A DNA stretch of 64,000 bases from assembly GCF_000340565.2 (NCBI RefSeq), contig NZ_CP007203.1, positions 5,278,706 to 5,342,705 on the forward strand, written 5' to 3'. This DNA is from Nodularia spumigena CCY9414. Lineage in GTDB: Bacteria > Cyanobacteriota > Cyanobacteriia > Cyanobacteriales > Nostocaceae. Both the position numbers and the translations under genes were made by a program. How positions within the stretch are numbered: the first letter of the stretch is position 1; each line of letters opens with the position of its first letter. The notes beneath the pieces were generated by a model. That model was not told the DNA's origin. It saw only the letters and a list, made by a program, of their open reading frames with translations, and did no database searches. Of this stretch, positions 49,838 to 59,796 are shown piece after piece.

Positions 49838-51079
49838 TTAGGGAGATACGAATTGTTTGGTTAATAGTTTGGTTTGTACCCATTGGTACTCGCGCTCAAT
49901 TGATGCGAGTAGGTTTAGTTTTATTGGTTGGGGGAGGACTTCCCAGGTGTAGGTTTCAATTTCTAAATGGGTGCAGGTCTGGTTATCTCGCAGTAATTCT
50001 AGTACGGTGGTAATGTCGTCTTGAGTAGACTGCAATAGATGATAATCCCGGATGAAAATGGGTACGTGGAAATGAATTCGCCACTCGCAAGCGTTGGTAT
50101 TTTTTAGGTGTGGTAAAGCGTTTTCTAAGTCGGGATAGTGAATTAGTCTGTTATTTTTTTGACGCGCAATTACTTGATGTAAATATGTTGATTCAGCGAA
50201 AGGACTTAATCTTTGTTCTATTAGGCGACGTTGTTCGCTATCTTCTGATAATTTGACCTGTAAAGCTGCACTAATCTGAATTTTACCAATCTGAATACCC
50301 GCAGCTTTAAATTTCTGGAAAACTGCAATGGGATTTTCATACTCAATTGCAAAATGGCAGGTATCGTAACAAATCCGCACATGATCTAATAAATAATTTT
50401 CCGCAAGTGTTTGTGAAATTCCTAAATTCTTTACCAAATAAGTGCTACCAATAGGTAATAAATGCTTCTGAAAATAATTAATAACTTCATCTGCATTTTC
50501 AATTAATCCATCTGGTTCTGGTTCTAAATCTAGATGCAGCAGTTTTCCTTGCTGATTACGGATATCTACCATTTGCGCGACTACTTCCGCTATCTGGAGA
50601 CTAGCACTATCCATTACTGATGCTTGAACAAGTTGATTTCCTTCATACCAAGGCTTGTAAGATAAAGGCAGTGTAGAAATACTCCCCTCTGTATGATTGG
50701 GTAATAATGCTGCCAAAATCTCTGTAAGTTGTAACGTATATTGCAACCGTTCCGGCTGAGTCCAATTTGGTGCATAAACTTGGTCTTTCACTACTTCTTG
50801 ATGAAATTTACCATAGGGAAAACCATTCAAAGTAAACACATATAAACCTTCCTCAGTTAACCACGACTGAAACTCATTTAAAGCTTCTCTTTCCAGCAAT
50901 TCCCTAGCTGCAACTGCTGCTAAACGTAACCCAATACCAAAGGATTTACCCGGTGCAACTCTAGCTTTTAGAAGTGGAATATACTGCTTTAAATTAGCAA
51001 AAACCTGATCCCATTCTTCCCCCGAATGAATATTAGTACAATAGGTTAAATCAAAATTATTATTACTACCTAACTTCAT
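49838..51079 (-). CDS. eboE: EboE, TIM-barrel metabolite traffic protein
   Basis: The 413-residue protein resembles xylose-isomerase-like TIM barrels: NFDLTYCTNIHSGEEW at the N-terminus, LLHLDLEPEPDGLIEN with acidic metal ligands, and VRICYDTCHFAIEYENP. Members of the ebo cluster are found in cyanobacteria and other bacteria with exported secondary metabolites. The catalytic reaction is not known. It lies between eboD and eboF, with a 93-bp gap from eboD. Confidence 0.9.
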   Translation of the reverse strand: MKLGSNNNFDLTYCTNIHSGEEWDQVFANLKQYIPLLKARVAPGKSFGIGLRLAAVAARELLEREALNEFQSWLTEEGLYVFTLNGFPYGKFHQEVVKDQVYAPNWTQPERLQYTLQLTEILAALLPNHTEGSISTLPLSYKPWYEGNQLVQASVMDSASLQIAEVVAQMVDIRNQQGKLLHLDLEPEPDGLIENADEVINYFQKHLLPIGSTYLVKNLGISQTLAENYLLDHVRICYDTCHFAIEYENPIAVFQKFKAAGIQIGKIQISAALQVKLSEDSEQRRLIEQRLSPFAESTYLHQVIARQKNNRLIHYPDLENALPHLKNTNACEWRIHFHVPIFIRDYHLLQSTQDDITTVLELLRDNQTCTHLEIETYTWEVLPQPIKLNLLASIEREYQWVQTKLLTKQFVSP

Positions 51080-51172
51080 TTACTTATCCAGAAAATTGAG
51101 TAAAAATCAGCACAAAAAACATAACACACATCTAATCTTTATCAGCGTTTATCTGCGTTCATCTGCGTTTGA

Positions 51173-52381
51173 TTATTGACTTTTAAAAAACACCTGTAAC
51201 TGCAAAATTGCTTGTTTATATAAAGACAAATCAACCTCATGAACTTCAACACCCTTGCCAATACCTTGCAGCAGTGTTAAAGTCAACTTTCCACCCAAAT
51301 GTTCCCGAAACTCAGTCAAACCACGAAATAAACAATCAGGATGTTCTGGGTGTGATAATTGTTCGGCTAATTCTGGTACATACAAAGTAAAACCCAGTGC
51401 ATTAAGTGTATTTAATATTTTTTGCAAATCTGACAAACACAGCATTCCTAGAAGATAGGAATAAGTGCTATCCAAAGCAATACCAATGGCGACAGCTTCC
51501 CCATGACGTAAACTATAATTAGTTAAATGCTCTAATTTATGAGCCGCCCAATGTCCAAAATCTAGGGGACGAGATGAACCCATTTCAAAAGCATCACCAC
51601 TCTTAGCAATATGTTCTAAGTGTAATTGAGCGCAACGATATATTAGCTGTTGCATACTCTCCATTTCTCGATGAACGAGTGCGCTGCTTTGGGTGTGGAT
51701 AAAATCAAAGAAATCAGCATCTTTAATCAGTGCTACCTTCAGCGCTTCTGCAATTCCAGAACGCCAGTCACGCTCATCTAAAGTTGTTAAGAAAGCAGAG
51801 TCATTAATCACTGCATAAGGTGGCGCAAAAGTGCCGAGAAAATTCTTTTTACCAAAGGCATTAATGCCGTTTTTTACCCCCACACCGGAATCATTTTGTG
51901 CTAATACTGTTGTGGGAATCCGAATTAAGCGAATTCCTCGATGAGCAGTAGCGGCTGCATATCCTACTAAATCCAATACAGCACCACCGCCAATAGCCAA
52001 CAAGTAGGAGTGGCGACATAAACCTGCTGTATTAACTATTTGATGAATTTGCTCTACTAACCCGTGATCATTTTTTGCAACTTCGCCACCGGGAACTATT
52101 ATCGGTTCCACAGCGAGATTTAATGTTTCTGCATAAAATTTGCTGTAGGTTTCTAATTGCTGAATTAATGTGGGTTGAAATTGTAATAATCCTGCATCTA
52201 CAACTGCGACTATTTTCTTTGGTTTTGTTTCTCCATCGGCTGTAATTACTTGGGCTAAGGTGGGATTTCTTAAATCAAATAAATTTTTGGTGAAGTAAAC
52301 TTCATAGTTGAAGCTAACTGAGACACTTTGATTTATTGATTGCCGATCAGATACGGTTTTTTGGGGAAAATGTATTACCAT
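51173..52381 (-). CDS. eboD: EboD / AroB-like sugar-phosphate cyclase
   Basis: The 402-residue protein is a sugar-phosphate cyclase: NAD-binding AIGGGAVLDLVGYAAATAHRG, then RIPTTVLAQNDSGVGVKNGIN and FGHWAAHKLEHLTNYSLRHGEAV. The 'QNDSGVGVKNGIN' block departs from canonical dehydroquinate synthase ('QVDSSVGGKTGIN'), pointing to the EboD subgroup. The gene overlaps the end of dsbA by 7 bp. In published scytonemin loci an aroB is listed at this position, so the two names may describe the same or different genes. Confidence 0.75.
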   Translation of the reverse strand: MVIHFPQKTVSDRQSINQSVSVSFNYEVYFTKNLFDLRNPTLAQVITADGETKPKKIVAVVDAGLLQFQPTLIQQLETYSKFYAETLNLAVEPIIVPGGEVAKNDHGLVEQIHQIVNTAGLCRHSYLLAIGGGAVLDLVGYAAATAHRGIRLIRIPTTVLAQNDSGVGVKNGINAFGKKNFLGTFAPPYAVINDSAFLTTLDERDWRSGIAEALKVALIKDADFFDFIHTQSSALVHREMESMQQLIYRCAQLHLEHIAKSGDAFEMGSSRPLDFGHWAAHKLEHLTNYSLRHGEAVAIGIALDSTYSYLLGMLCLSDLQKILNTLNALGFTLYVPELAEQLSHPEHPDCLFRGLTEFREHLGGKLTLTLLQGIGKGVEVHEVDLSLYKQAILQLQVFFKSQ

Positions 52382-53022
52382 TGTTTTGTTAAGACTTCTA
52401 TAAATTTAGCCCGATTTAGAGCTTCCAGAAATACATTAACTGACTGAGAACCATCTACTCTGACTTGGTTATTGAAGATGAAAAACGGCACGCTATGAAT
52501 GCCATTTAACCGAGCAAATGTGGATTCAGCCATAACTGCGTCAACAGCATGATTAGCAGTCAATTTTAGTCGCAAGTTGTTTTCATCCATTTGGTGATTT
52601 TTCCCAATAGCAACTAGGACTTCAATATCACCGATATTCAACCCATTTTCAAAGTAAGCTTGATAAATTGCTTCTACGATGTCGTTTCTGATTTTTACAG
52701 GTGCGAGTGCAATCAGTTTGTGAGCAAGTTGAGTATTAACAGCCAAACGGATTTTGTCAAAATTTAGCTGCACTCCAGCCACCTCACCTGCTTGTCGCGT
52801 ATAATCAAATATTTGCTGAAGTTGTGCTGAACTAATTCCTTTTCTTTTTTGCATGAAGCTACGAAATTCATATCCCTCTGAAGGAATAGTATTATCTAGT
52901 AAAAAAGGATGCCAGCGAATATTTACCGCTTCTTCTTCCCATTGTGCCAGTGCATCAAAAAGATGCTTTTTTCCGATTCGACACCAGGGACAAACAGTAT
53001 CATGAAAGATGTCAATCAGCAT
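52375..53022 (-). CDS. DsbA-family (FrnE-like) oxidoreductase
   Basis: The 215-residue protein has the active site CPWC (Cys11, Cys14 in FHDTVCPWCRIGKKH) at the very N-terminus and a C-terminal NGIHSVPFFIFNNQ cis-Pro loop. No signal peptide precedes the active site, so it is cytosolic, as for FrnE-type DsbA relatives. It corresponds to the dsbA gene of the described scytonemin cluster; its role there is unknown. Its stop region overlaps the eboD start. Confidence 0.9.
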   Translation of the reverse strand: MLIDIFHDTVCPWCRIGKKHLFDALAQWEEEAVNIRWHPFLLDNTIPSEGYEFRSFMQKRKGISSAQLQQIFDYTRQAGEVAGVQLNFDKIRLAVNTQLAHKLIALAPVKIRNDIVEAIYQAYFENGLNIGDIEVLVAIGKNHQMDENNLRLKLTANHAVDAVMAESTFARLNGIHSVPFFIFNNQVRVDGSQSVNVFLEALNRAKFIEVLTKQW

Positions 53023-53241
53023 AAATTTGGTTAATTAGAATTAGGTTTTGCTAATTGAAGATATTAGTTTTGGCACGCACCAGGCGCACCAGGCGCACCA
53101 GAGTAAGAGTTGAGAAGATTGAGATTTGAAGCTTCATACCCCAATTCAGCCATGCCGAAATTTTTATGCAGTGAATCTCATGTTTACAGCATAAATAAAT
53201 TATCGGTGTTTATCTGTGTTTATCTGTGGACTAAAATCTCT

Positions 53242-54135
53242 TTAATTCTCTTTTTCAGGAAAACCATTTAAAGACTCAACCAAATAGTTATTTTTTGCCC
53301 CCAGAAATTCTTGAGCATTTTCAAATTCTTGAATTAATGCAGCGCGGTCTTTTTTTGCCACCAGCATTGCCAAGCGGCTGTAGGTATTAGCTAAAGAGTT
53401 AATTGCTTGACATCGCTCTTCTGTAGCGAGGATGATATCAACACATAAATTCGGGTTTTGGGCAAACAAACGCTGGAGAATTTCAATTTCTTGACGATAG
53501 CTAGGTGTTGACATAGATAAACTACGTTCTATGTCGATTTCAGCTTCTGTTAAGAAAACACCAAGACTAAATCTAGAAAAATGCTGCGTTGCTTGAACAA
53601 TTACCATCATTTGGTCATGTTCTTCAGGAGTGCAAGTTATAAGTTCTCCACCCTGATTTTTAATTAAGTTTAATAACCATTGAAATGAATCATCGTTTCT
53701 ACCTGGACATACTACTACTTTTTGTCCCAAGAACGATTTAATATTAGGACCAAACATAGGATGTAGTCCCATTACGGGGCCTGAATGGTGTTCCAGCATT
53801 GCTTGAGTAGACTGGGTTTTGATACTCGTAATATCGCACAATGCTGTATTTGGGGACAGGTATTGAGATGCACGCTTAATAACCTCAACAGTCCGTTCAA
53901 TGGGAACACTAACTAAGACTAATTCTGCCTGACTTAGTAGTTTATCTGCATACATCCAATCCTCATGTTCGAGAACACTAACATTGTTACCGACAGATGA
54001 AAGTTGCTCTCTAAATAATTTTCCCATCCGGCCAAGTCCACCGATAATGGTAATGTTTTGGCTTTGGGGATGATTTACTAATGTAGACTCAGGCTTGAGT
54101 ATTTGGTTGCTTTTTTGAAGCTTATCTGGGATCAT
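53242..54135 (-). CDS. tyrA: Prephenate dehydrogenase
   Basis: The 297-residue NAD(P)-dependent enzyme has the Rossmann motif IIGGLGRMGKLF, LCDITSIKTQSTQAML and the substrate His region GLHPMFGPN. It makes p-hydroxyphenylpyruvate (the second scytonemin precursor) from prephenate. No chorismate mutase domain is present. It lies 60 bp after the glycosyltransferase gene (stop at 54195) and 219 bp before dsbA. Confidence 0.93.
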   Translation of the reverse strand: MIPDKLQKSNQILKPESTLVNHPQSQNITIIGGLGRMGKLFREQLSSVGNNVSVLEHEDWMYADKLLSQAELVLVSVPIERTVEVIKRASQYLSPNTALCDITSIKTQSTQAMLEHHSGPVMGLHPMFGPNIKSFLGQKVVVCPGRNDDSFQWLLNLIKNQGGELITCTPEEHDQMMVIVQATQHFSRFSLGVFLTEAEIDIERSLSMSTPSYRQEIEILQRLFAQNPNLCVDIILATEERCQAINSLANTYSRLAMLVAKKDRAALIQEFENAQEFLGAKNNYLVESLNGFPEKEN

Positions 54136-54194
54136 TTCGTTTAACCCAACCTACTAATAAAAGTTTGATGGTGAGTAATCATCTGGTTTTGATA

Positions 54195-55484
54195 TCAATT
54201 TCCCAAAAGTGATTTTTTAGAACTCAATTTGGGGATGACTTTTAAAGTTGATTCTCTTTGTGATGTTACATGACAAAATAGGTCTTCGTAGCCTTGCAGG
54301 GCTTGTTCAAAGGAATAGTTGTCTACGGCAAAGTTTCTCCCTTTTTCACCTAGCTGCGCTGCTAGTGTCGGATTTTCATATAATTTTTGCACTGCATCTG
54401 CCAAAGCATCAGGTGATTCTGGATCTACCACTATACCACCACCACTGAGTTGAATTGCTTGAGCCGCAGTGCCAGTTTTGGGGACTGAACCGACTATGGG
54501 TCTACCACTGGCCAATAGCAATGGTATTTTTGAAGGCATATTAAATGAAATCACGTTGCGCTTCTGCACAATTAACCCTACATTAGCTGCTGCCAACATT
54601 TGCGGGAGTTTTTCTCTGGGTTGCAAGGGTAGTAATAATACATTATCTGCACCACAACTGTGACAATGTTTCTGCAATCTTTGTAATGCTTTAGATTCGC
54701 CGACAATCACAAAGACAATTTCTTGAATATGACGCAAGCGAACTGCTGTTTCTACTACTGTTTCTAGTCCTTGTGTCAGGGCAATGTTGCCTGAATAAAG
54801 TACGATAAATTTACCACCTAGTTGATGTTCTGTTCTCCAAGAGTTATTTTTCTTTGCTAAAGGGCGGATGAAATTTATGTTTACCCAATTGGGAATGCAA
54901 ACTATTTTTTGAGTAGGGACTCCCTTATTAACTAAATTCTCTCTAAACCCTTCACTAATGACGCTAATAGTGTGTGCATTCCGATAGGCAAATTTTTCTA
55001 GGAATGTTAGCACTCGGATCATCCACTTGTTTTTCAGCAGCCCGATGCGTATAGCAGCTTCTGGAAGAATATCTTGGACATTCAGGACTACTGGGCAATT
55101 GTATAGCCAACCGAGTAAGGCGGCTGGTAAAGAAACCAGTAGCGGTGGAACTGTTAACAGAATCACGTCTGGTTGCGGCCCTTTCAGGGCTTGTGGCAAA
55201 CTCGTGAAGACAAAGCTCAACTCTAGCAATAACCGATCAAGAAGGTTAGGTTTGGACTTAATTCGTAGGTAACTTCGCTGAATCGTGACACCGTTTTTTT
55301 GTTCGGTTAAGTACCATTTACCTTGATATCCATCGTAAATTTGGCGCTGGGGATAATTGGGCATTCCTGTAATTACCCGTACTTTATGACCTTGCTCTAC
55401 CAGCCCTTCGGCTAATTCAGTCATTAAAGGCGCAATGCCAATTGGCTCTGGATAATAGTTGTAAGAATAAATCAAAATGTACAT
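54195..55484 (-). CDS. Glycosyltransferase, GT4 family
   Basis: The 429-residue GT-B enzyme has the N-terminal YSYNYYPEPIGIAPLM, a middle IVLYSGNIALTQGLETVVE and the donor-site region VGLIVQKRNVISFNMPSKIPLLLASGRPIVG. The layout is that of WcaI-like GT4 transferases. A glycosyltransferase accompanies scy genes in N. punctiforme, and glycosylated scytonemin-type pigments are plausible products, but the acceptor is not known. Confidence 0.9.
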   Translation of the reverse strand: MYILIYSYNYYPEPIGIAPLMTELAEGLVEQGHKVRVITGMPNYPQRQIYDGYQGKWYLTEQKNGVTIQRSYLRIKSKPNLLDRLLLELSFVFTSLPQALKGPQPDVILLTVPPLLVSLPAALLGWLYNCPVVLNVQDILPEAAIRIGLLKNKWMIRVLTFLEKFAYRNAHTISVISEGFRENLVNKGVPTQKIVCIPNWVNINFIRPLAKKNNSWRTEHQLGGKFIVLYSGNIALTQGLETVVETAVRLRHIQEIVFVIVGESKALQRLQKHCHSCGADNVLLLPLQPREKLPQMLAAANVGLIVQKRNVISFNMPSKIPLLLASGRPIVGSVPKTGTAAQAIQLSGGGIVVDPESPDALADAVQKLYENPTLAAQLGEKGRNFAVDNYSFEQALQGYEDLFCHVTSQRESTLKVIPKLSSKKSLLGN

Positions 55485-55572
55485 AAGATGTTAATGTTTG
55501 GGAGTCACTCTAATCAGGTCGGCTTTGTTGAGATAATTATTATACAGGAATCAGGATTCTGAGTATTCAGAT

Positions 55573-56496
55573 TTAAGTCACTGCAAAGACGTGTGCCAGT
55601 TTCAGAGAAATCGGCAGCAGGCTCAACACTACTAACCCAGATGACAAACCCGCAAAACCCCCAGCAATAGTCGTATCTAAAATTATTAGTGATAGTATAC
55701 CAGCCTTAACTGCGAAGCGGATCTTTTCTGGGGTTGGTTCGCGTAAAGCTTTGATAAACGGTAGCAAAACTTGAATTGTGAAAAATATCAGAAATGGTGA
55801 TGCTGTTAAGAGTTGATAGTTTGTGAACAGTCCCAGCCCTAAAAGTCCTGAGATGACTATGACAATCAGTGATAGTGCTACTACCCCAGTACTCAGCTTG
55901 GCTCCATGTACTTCACCTCGACTCAGGAGAGTGATAGCCGCAATGTAAACTATGGGAATCAAGGCTAAAAACCAATATTCTCCTACCATTGTTGGTAAGA
56001 CACTCACGCCTAATAATAAGTTACCTCCACGACAAATCCCCATATTGACAGGGCCAAAAATGGGATGATGTTTCCCGAAAGCATCATAAAATAAGGCGGC
56101 TACAGCGATGCCAAGGGCTAGAATGGCGCTCAACCAAGAGACTTGAGAAGCTGCTACTATACCTATACTCAAAAGCCAACTTCCTAGTAAGGTTGCTCCC
56201 CTACGAGATGCCCTACCACTGGGAATAGGCCGTTCTGGTCGTTCTTGAGTGTCTAGTTCTGTATCAAATACATCATTAAATACGATACCTCCGCCATATA
56301 AGCCGGTGGTGGCGAGTAGCAACCATGCTAGGGGGATAAGATTCATCTCCCAGGCGGTAGCTTGATTGGTGATGACAATATACTCGGAAGCTGCAAAGCC
56401 TGCTAGGATATCTGCCCAGGCGGTGACAATGTTGGCTGGGCGCATTAATTGTAAATATGCCCACAGGCGATGGGGTTTTAATATTGCGGTGTTCAT
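55573..56496 (-). CDS. eboC: EboC, UbiA-like prenyltransferase
   Basis: The 307-residue integral membrane protein with about eight helices has the first Asp-rich motif NDVFDTELDTQERPERPIPSG and the second-motif position YDAFGKHHPIFGPVNMG, where only one acidic residue remains. UbiA proteins transfer prenyl groups in membranes. EboC is required for scytonemin monomer transport in Nostoc, and its substrate is unknown. Confidence 0.92.
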   Translation of the reverse strand: MNTAILKPHRLWAYLQLMRPANIVTAWADILAGFAASEYIVITNQATAWEMNLIPLAWLLLATTGLYGGGIVFNDVFDTELDTQERPERPIPSGRASRRGATLLGSWLLSIGIVAASQVSWLSAILALGIAVAALFYDAFGKHHPIFGPVNMGICRGGNLLLGVSVLPTMVGEYWFLALIPIVYIAAITLLSRGEVHGAKLSTGVVALSLIVIVISGLLGLGLFTNYQLLTASPFLIFFTIQVLLPFIKALREPTPEKIRFAVKAGILSLIILDTTIAGGFAGLSSGLVVLSLLPISLKLAHVFAVT

Positions 56497-56718
56497 TTTT
56501 ATATAGCTGGGGAGTGGGGAGTGGGTTAAAACCCGAATAGAGTGAGGTTCAATATCCGTTTATCTCAAACTCTCATTCTCTGCGCCTCTGCGCCTCTGCG
56601 TGATACAAATCCATATTTAAAATCAGCAACATCATTTTTTATTTAAGAGGAACGAACCACAAAGTACGCAAAGTCGCAAAGGAAGAAGGAAGGAAGTTGG
56701 GCGTACTCTGATGCTTTT

Positions 56719-57624
56719 TTACTCTATTAGTGCGTATTCACGGCTGGTTTCTATTAGTGGTTCTTGTCCGCGTAGTACGGAGTTATCATTGAACATCTGT
56801 CTTTGGTCTATGGGTTGGGGGTTTAGCCAATGGGATTCTTTGATTTGTCCACTTTGGCTGTAAGCTGTAAGGGCATTTTGATAACAGACTGCTCTGACAT
56901 CGGCGGCGGAAATTCCCCTTTCTAGCATCAATTGGGCGGTCTTGGGTACTGCTAGAGGATCACTGACTCCCCAATCTGCACTACTGTCTACGATGATGCG
57001 ATCGCACCCATAATGACGGACAATTTCTACCATGCGGGCATTCCCCATTTTTGTGTGGGGGTAAATTGTGAATGCTGCCCAAAAGCCCCGTTCTAAGACT
57101 TCTTCAACGGTTTCTTCATTGTTATGGTCTACAATTACCCGCGATGGTTCTAAACCATGTTCAAGACAAACATCCATGCTGCGACTTGTACCAGCTTTTT
57201 TGTCGCGGTGGGGTGTATGAATCATCACCAACATATCTAGTTCTTTGGCTAGTTCTAGCTGGAGGCGAAAGTATTTATCTTCGGCTGGGGTCATGTCATC
57301 GTAGCCAATTTCACCGATCGCCACTACACCTTCTTTACAAGCATACAGGGGCAATAGTTCCATGACTTGTTCTGCTAGGGCTTCGTTATTGGCTTCTTTG
57401 GAGTTTAACCCCATTGTGCAGTAATGCTTGATGCCAAACTGAGCCGCCCGGAATCTCTCCCAACCAACTAAGCTGCTGAAATAGTCCTGGAATGAACCAA
57501 TGTTTGTCCGGGGTTGTCCTAACCAGAATGCTGGTTCAATGACTGCGACTATACCTGATTCGCGCATTCTTTGATAATCGTCGGTTGTGCGCGAACTCAT
57601 GTGAATGTGAGGGTCAATAAACAT
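56719..57624 (-). CDS. eboB: EboB, TatD-like metal-dependent hydrolase
   Basis: The 301-residue amidohydrolase-type barrel has metal ligands HIH (His6, His8) in MFIDPHIHM, Glu in GEIGYDD, His in IHTPHRDKKAG, His in VIVDHNNEETVEEVL and Asp in VDSSADWGV. All ligands of a binuclear site are present, so it is probably active. It belongs to the ebo block, between eboA and eboC; the substrate is not known. Confidence 0.93.
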   Translation of the reverse strand: MFIDPHIHMSSRTTDDYQRMRESGIVAVIEPAFWLGQPRTNIGSFQDYFSSLVGWERFRAAQFGIKHYCTMGLNSKEANNEALAEQVMELLPLYACKEGVVAIGEIGYDDMTPAEDKYFRLQLELAKELDMLVMIHTPHRDKKAGTSRSMDVCLEHGLEPSRVIVDHNNEETVEEVLERGFWAAFTIYPHTKMGNARMVEIVRHYGCDRIIVDSSADWGVSDPLAVPKTAQLMLERGISAADVRAVCYQNALTAYSQSGQIKESHWLNPQPIDQRQMFNDNSVLRGQEPLIETSREYALIE

Positions 57625-57689
57625 AATTTCCTAATTTCCTTAGTGTTAATACTGATAAATTTGAGTAAATTAGTGACTCTGTTCCTCAA

Positions 57690-58388
57690 TTACGAATTAT
57701 TGACTAATTGCCAAAGTTCGGCGGGGACTGGACGGTTAGCGCTTTGGCGTTCGTGGGCGTAGTTAATTAACATTTTTGCGAGGTCGCGGTTAGCACGAAG
57801 ATCCAGACCCTGAATTAAATGTAGAGGCCTGCCGATAAATAAGGCTTTCAGCACCATTTGATTCCATGCCGGAGTGTTAAAATACTGGGCTGGGTAGGGA
57901 TTTTGTAAGGCGATCGCATCAAAAACTGCAATCATATTACTGCGAACTCCCTCAGCCGCCCGTTTTTGCAATTGTTCTGGATAAGGTAGCAAAGGTAAAG
58001 CTTGATACAGAGCTACTAATTCTCCTCCGTCAGCAGTTGTAAATACTTGCTCTAGGGCGTGTAAATATTTTTCTCGATCATCTTGCGGGAGAGCCAATAC
58101 TAATAATGTGCGCGCGGCTTGATCTACGCTCCAATGACCGGGACACCAACCGACTTGCATAACTGCGGCGGCTTTTAAATCTTTTGCGTTAAGCTTTAGC
58201 TGCTGTTTGCCTGTATAACGGGATACGGCACTGAACGCCGTAAAAAACTCGCGCCCAAGCTCACCGCCTTTAATCTGCTCTCTTTTGTTATCTAGCCAGG
58301 TCAGAGCTTCTGGAGTAACTGCTAATGAAACCCAGTGACGTAATAAGCTAGTAATACTGGTTTGCTTCAAATAAACTACAGCAGACAT
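57690..58388 (-). CDS. eboA: EboA family protein
   Basis: The 232-residue helical protein has no known domain beyond the EboA family (MSAVVYLKQTSITSLLRHW, GWCPGHWSVDQAARTLLVLAL, LFIGRPLHLIQGLDLRAN). It is the first ebo gene, 117 bp after scyF. The family is found only with ebo genes, and its function is unknown. Confidence 0.9.
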   Translation of the reverse strand: MSAVVYLKQTSITSLLRHWVSLAVTPEALTWLDNKREQIKGGELGREFFTAFSAVSRYTGKQQLKLNAKDLKAAAVMQVGWCPGHWSVDQAARTLLVLALPQDDREKYLHALEQVFTTADGGELVALYQALPLLPYPEQLQKRAAEGVRSNMIAVFDAIALQNPYPAQYFNTPAWNQMVLKALFIGRPLHLIQGLDLRANRDLAKMLINYAHERQSANRPVPAELWQLVNNS

Positions 58389-58505
58389 AATTACAATTTG
58401 AATAAATTTTATTCTTGCCCTGACCGAAGAAGCTGGGGGAGCAAGCCCCGTCCTTTCAAATCAGGGAAAGATGATTCTTGGGAATTAAACAGAAGTGATT
58501 TCCAG

Positions 58506-59681
58506 TTATTTCTCTAAACTGAGGAATCTTTTTTTCTGCCTATTTTTCCGCAACTGCACAACACTAGCCCCAATACCGAATAGTCCCAGACCTAAGATTG
58601 AAGCAGGTTCAGGTACTTTAGCAGCTCGTTCTACTGATAAGACTTGAATACGACCTTGGAAGAAATCGCCGACATAGACTTTGCCATCGTTGTAGTGTAA
58701 GCCAGCAGTCCAGTTAAATTTACCTGGTTCGAGGTCGATGGGGTCGCCATAAGGAGTTGTTCCGCCTAAAGCAATAGGTGTGGGTGGTGGTACAACTTCA
58801 CCAGATGAATCACGGGTTGGTTCACCAAAGGTAGTTAAGAAATTACCGTCTTTATCGAATACTTGAACGCGGCTATTTTGAGAATCTGCGACATAAATAT
58901 TCTCGTATTCGTCCACATCAATGCCGATTGGCTCTATAAATTGTCCGGGTTCTGAGCCAGTAGAGCCAAACTCAAAGAGAAACTCACCATTTGGGTCAAG
59001 AACCTGAATGCGTCCGTTGTACTGGTCGTTAATATAAATTCTGCCAGTTGTGTCGGAGATAATTAAACCTCCTGGCCCCAAAAATTGACCGGGTTCACTG
59101 CCAGGACTGCCAATAGTTCTAATTTGTTCGCCTTCTGGATTATATACTTTGATAATGTCAGCGCTAAAGTCACTCACATATAAGTTACCAGCTGCATCAA
59201 AGTCCATTCCTCCAGGGCCAAAGAAGAATCTATCTTCTACTGGTCCACTAAAGGAAGCATAGGATGTTTTATAGTTACCCTCGGCATCGAATACGTTAAT
59301 TCGGCTGTTGAAAACATCACCTACGTGCATATCTCCGGTGATGGGGTTAAATCTAAGGTCGGCTGGTTCGTCGAACTCTCCAGACCCTGAACCTGTGCTA
59401 CCAATGCCTTTAATATAGTTGCCTTCGCTATCGAAGACATCAACACGGTCAATACCTCGACCATTACTGACGAAGATGTTCCCAGTAGAGTCTTGTACTC
59501 CTATGCCTTGGGGAACAGTTATTACTCCGGGAACACCTGGATAATCACCATCGGTAAAGGTGGCTGGTCTACCAATGCTCGTTTCGTATTTTAAACTTAA
59601 GGCTTCGGCTGTACTGACTGCTGCTAATGTCATCAATCCAGCGCTAGCAAGTGCGATTGAGAATTGTTTAACTAATGTCAT
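58506..59681 (-). CDS. scyF: ScyF, NHL-repeat exported protein with PEP-CTERM tail
   Basis: The 391-residue protein has a signal peptide (MTLVKQFSIALASAGLMTLAA) and five to six NHL beta-propeller repeats (for example NGRIQVLDPNGEFLFEFG, NSRVQVFDKDGNFLTTFG with GSEPGQF linkers). The C-terminal tail VPEPASILGLGLFGIGASVV is followed by basic residues, a PEP-CTERM-like sorting signal. ScyF is encoded in scytonemin clusters, and a periplasmic or outer-surface role is inferred from its signal. Confidence 0.92.
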   Translation of the reverse strand: MTLVKQFSIALASAGLMTLAAVSTAEALSLKYETSIGRPATFTDGDYPGVPGVITVPQGIGVQDSTGNIFVSNGRGIDRVDVFDSEGNYIKGIGSTGSGSGEFDEPADLRFNPITGDMHVGDVFNSRINVFDAEGNYKTSYASFSGPVEDRFFFGPGGMDFDAAGNLYVSDFSADIIKVYNPEGEQIRTIGSPGSEPGQFLGPGGLIISDTTGRIYINDQYNGRIQVLDPNGEFLFEFGSTGSEPGQFIEPIGIDVDEYENIYVADSQNSRVQVFDKDGNFLTTFGEPTRDSSGEVVPPPTPIALGGTTPYGDPIDLEPGKFNWTAGLHYNDGKVYVGDFFQGRIQVLSVERAAKVPEPASILGLGLFGIGASVVQLRKNRQKKRFLSLEK

Positions 59682-59708
59682 CTAAAATAAGCTCCTGGGG
59701 ACTTTGGG

Positions 59709-59779
59709 GTGTGTGGGGGGGAAGAGGCAGGGGTGCAGGGTGCAGGGGGGCAGGGTGCAGGGTGCAGGGTGCAGGGGGG
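59709..59779 (+). repeat. GGGTGCAGGG short tandem repeats
   Basis: Repeated GGGTGCA units in G-rich sequence separate scyF from the heptamer array upstream. Confidence 0.85.
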
Positions 59780-59796
59780 AGAAGAGGGTAACTTCC

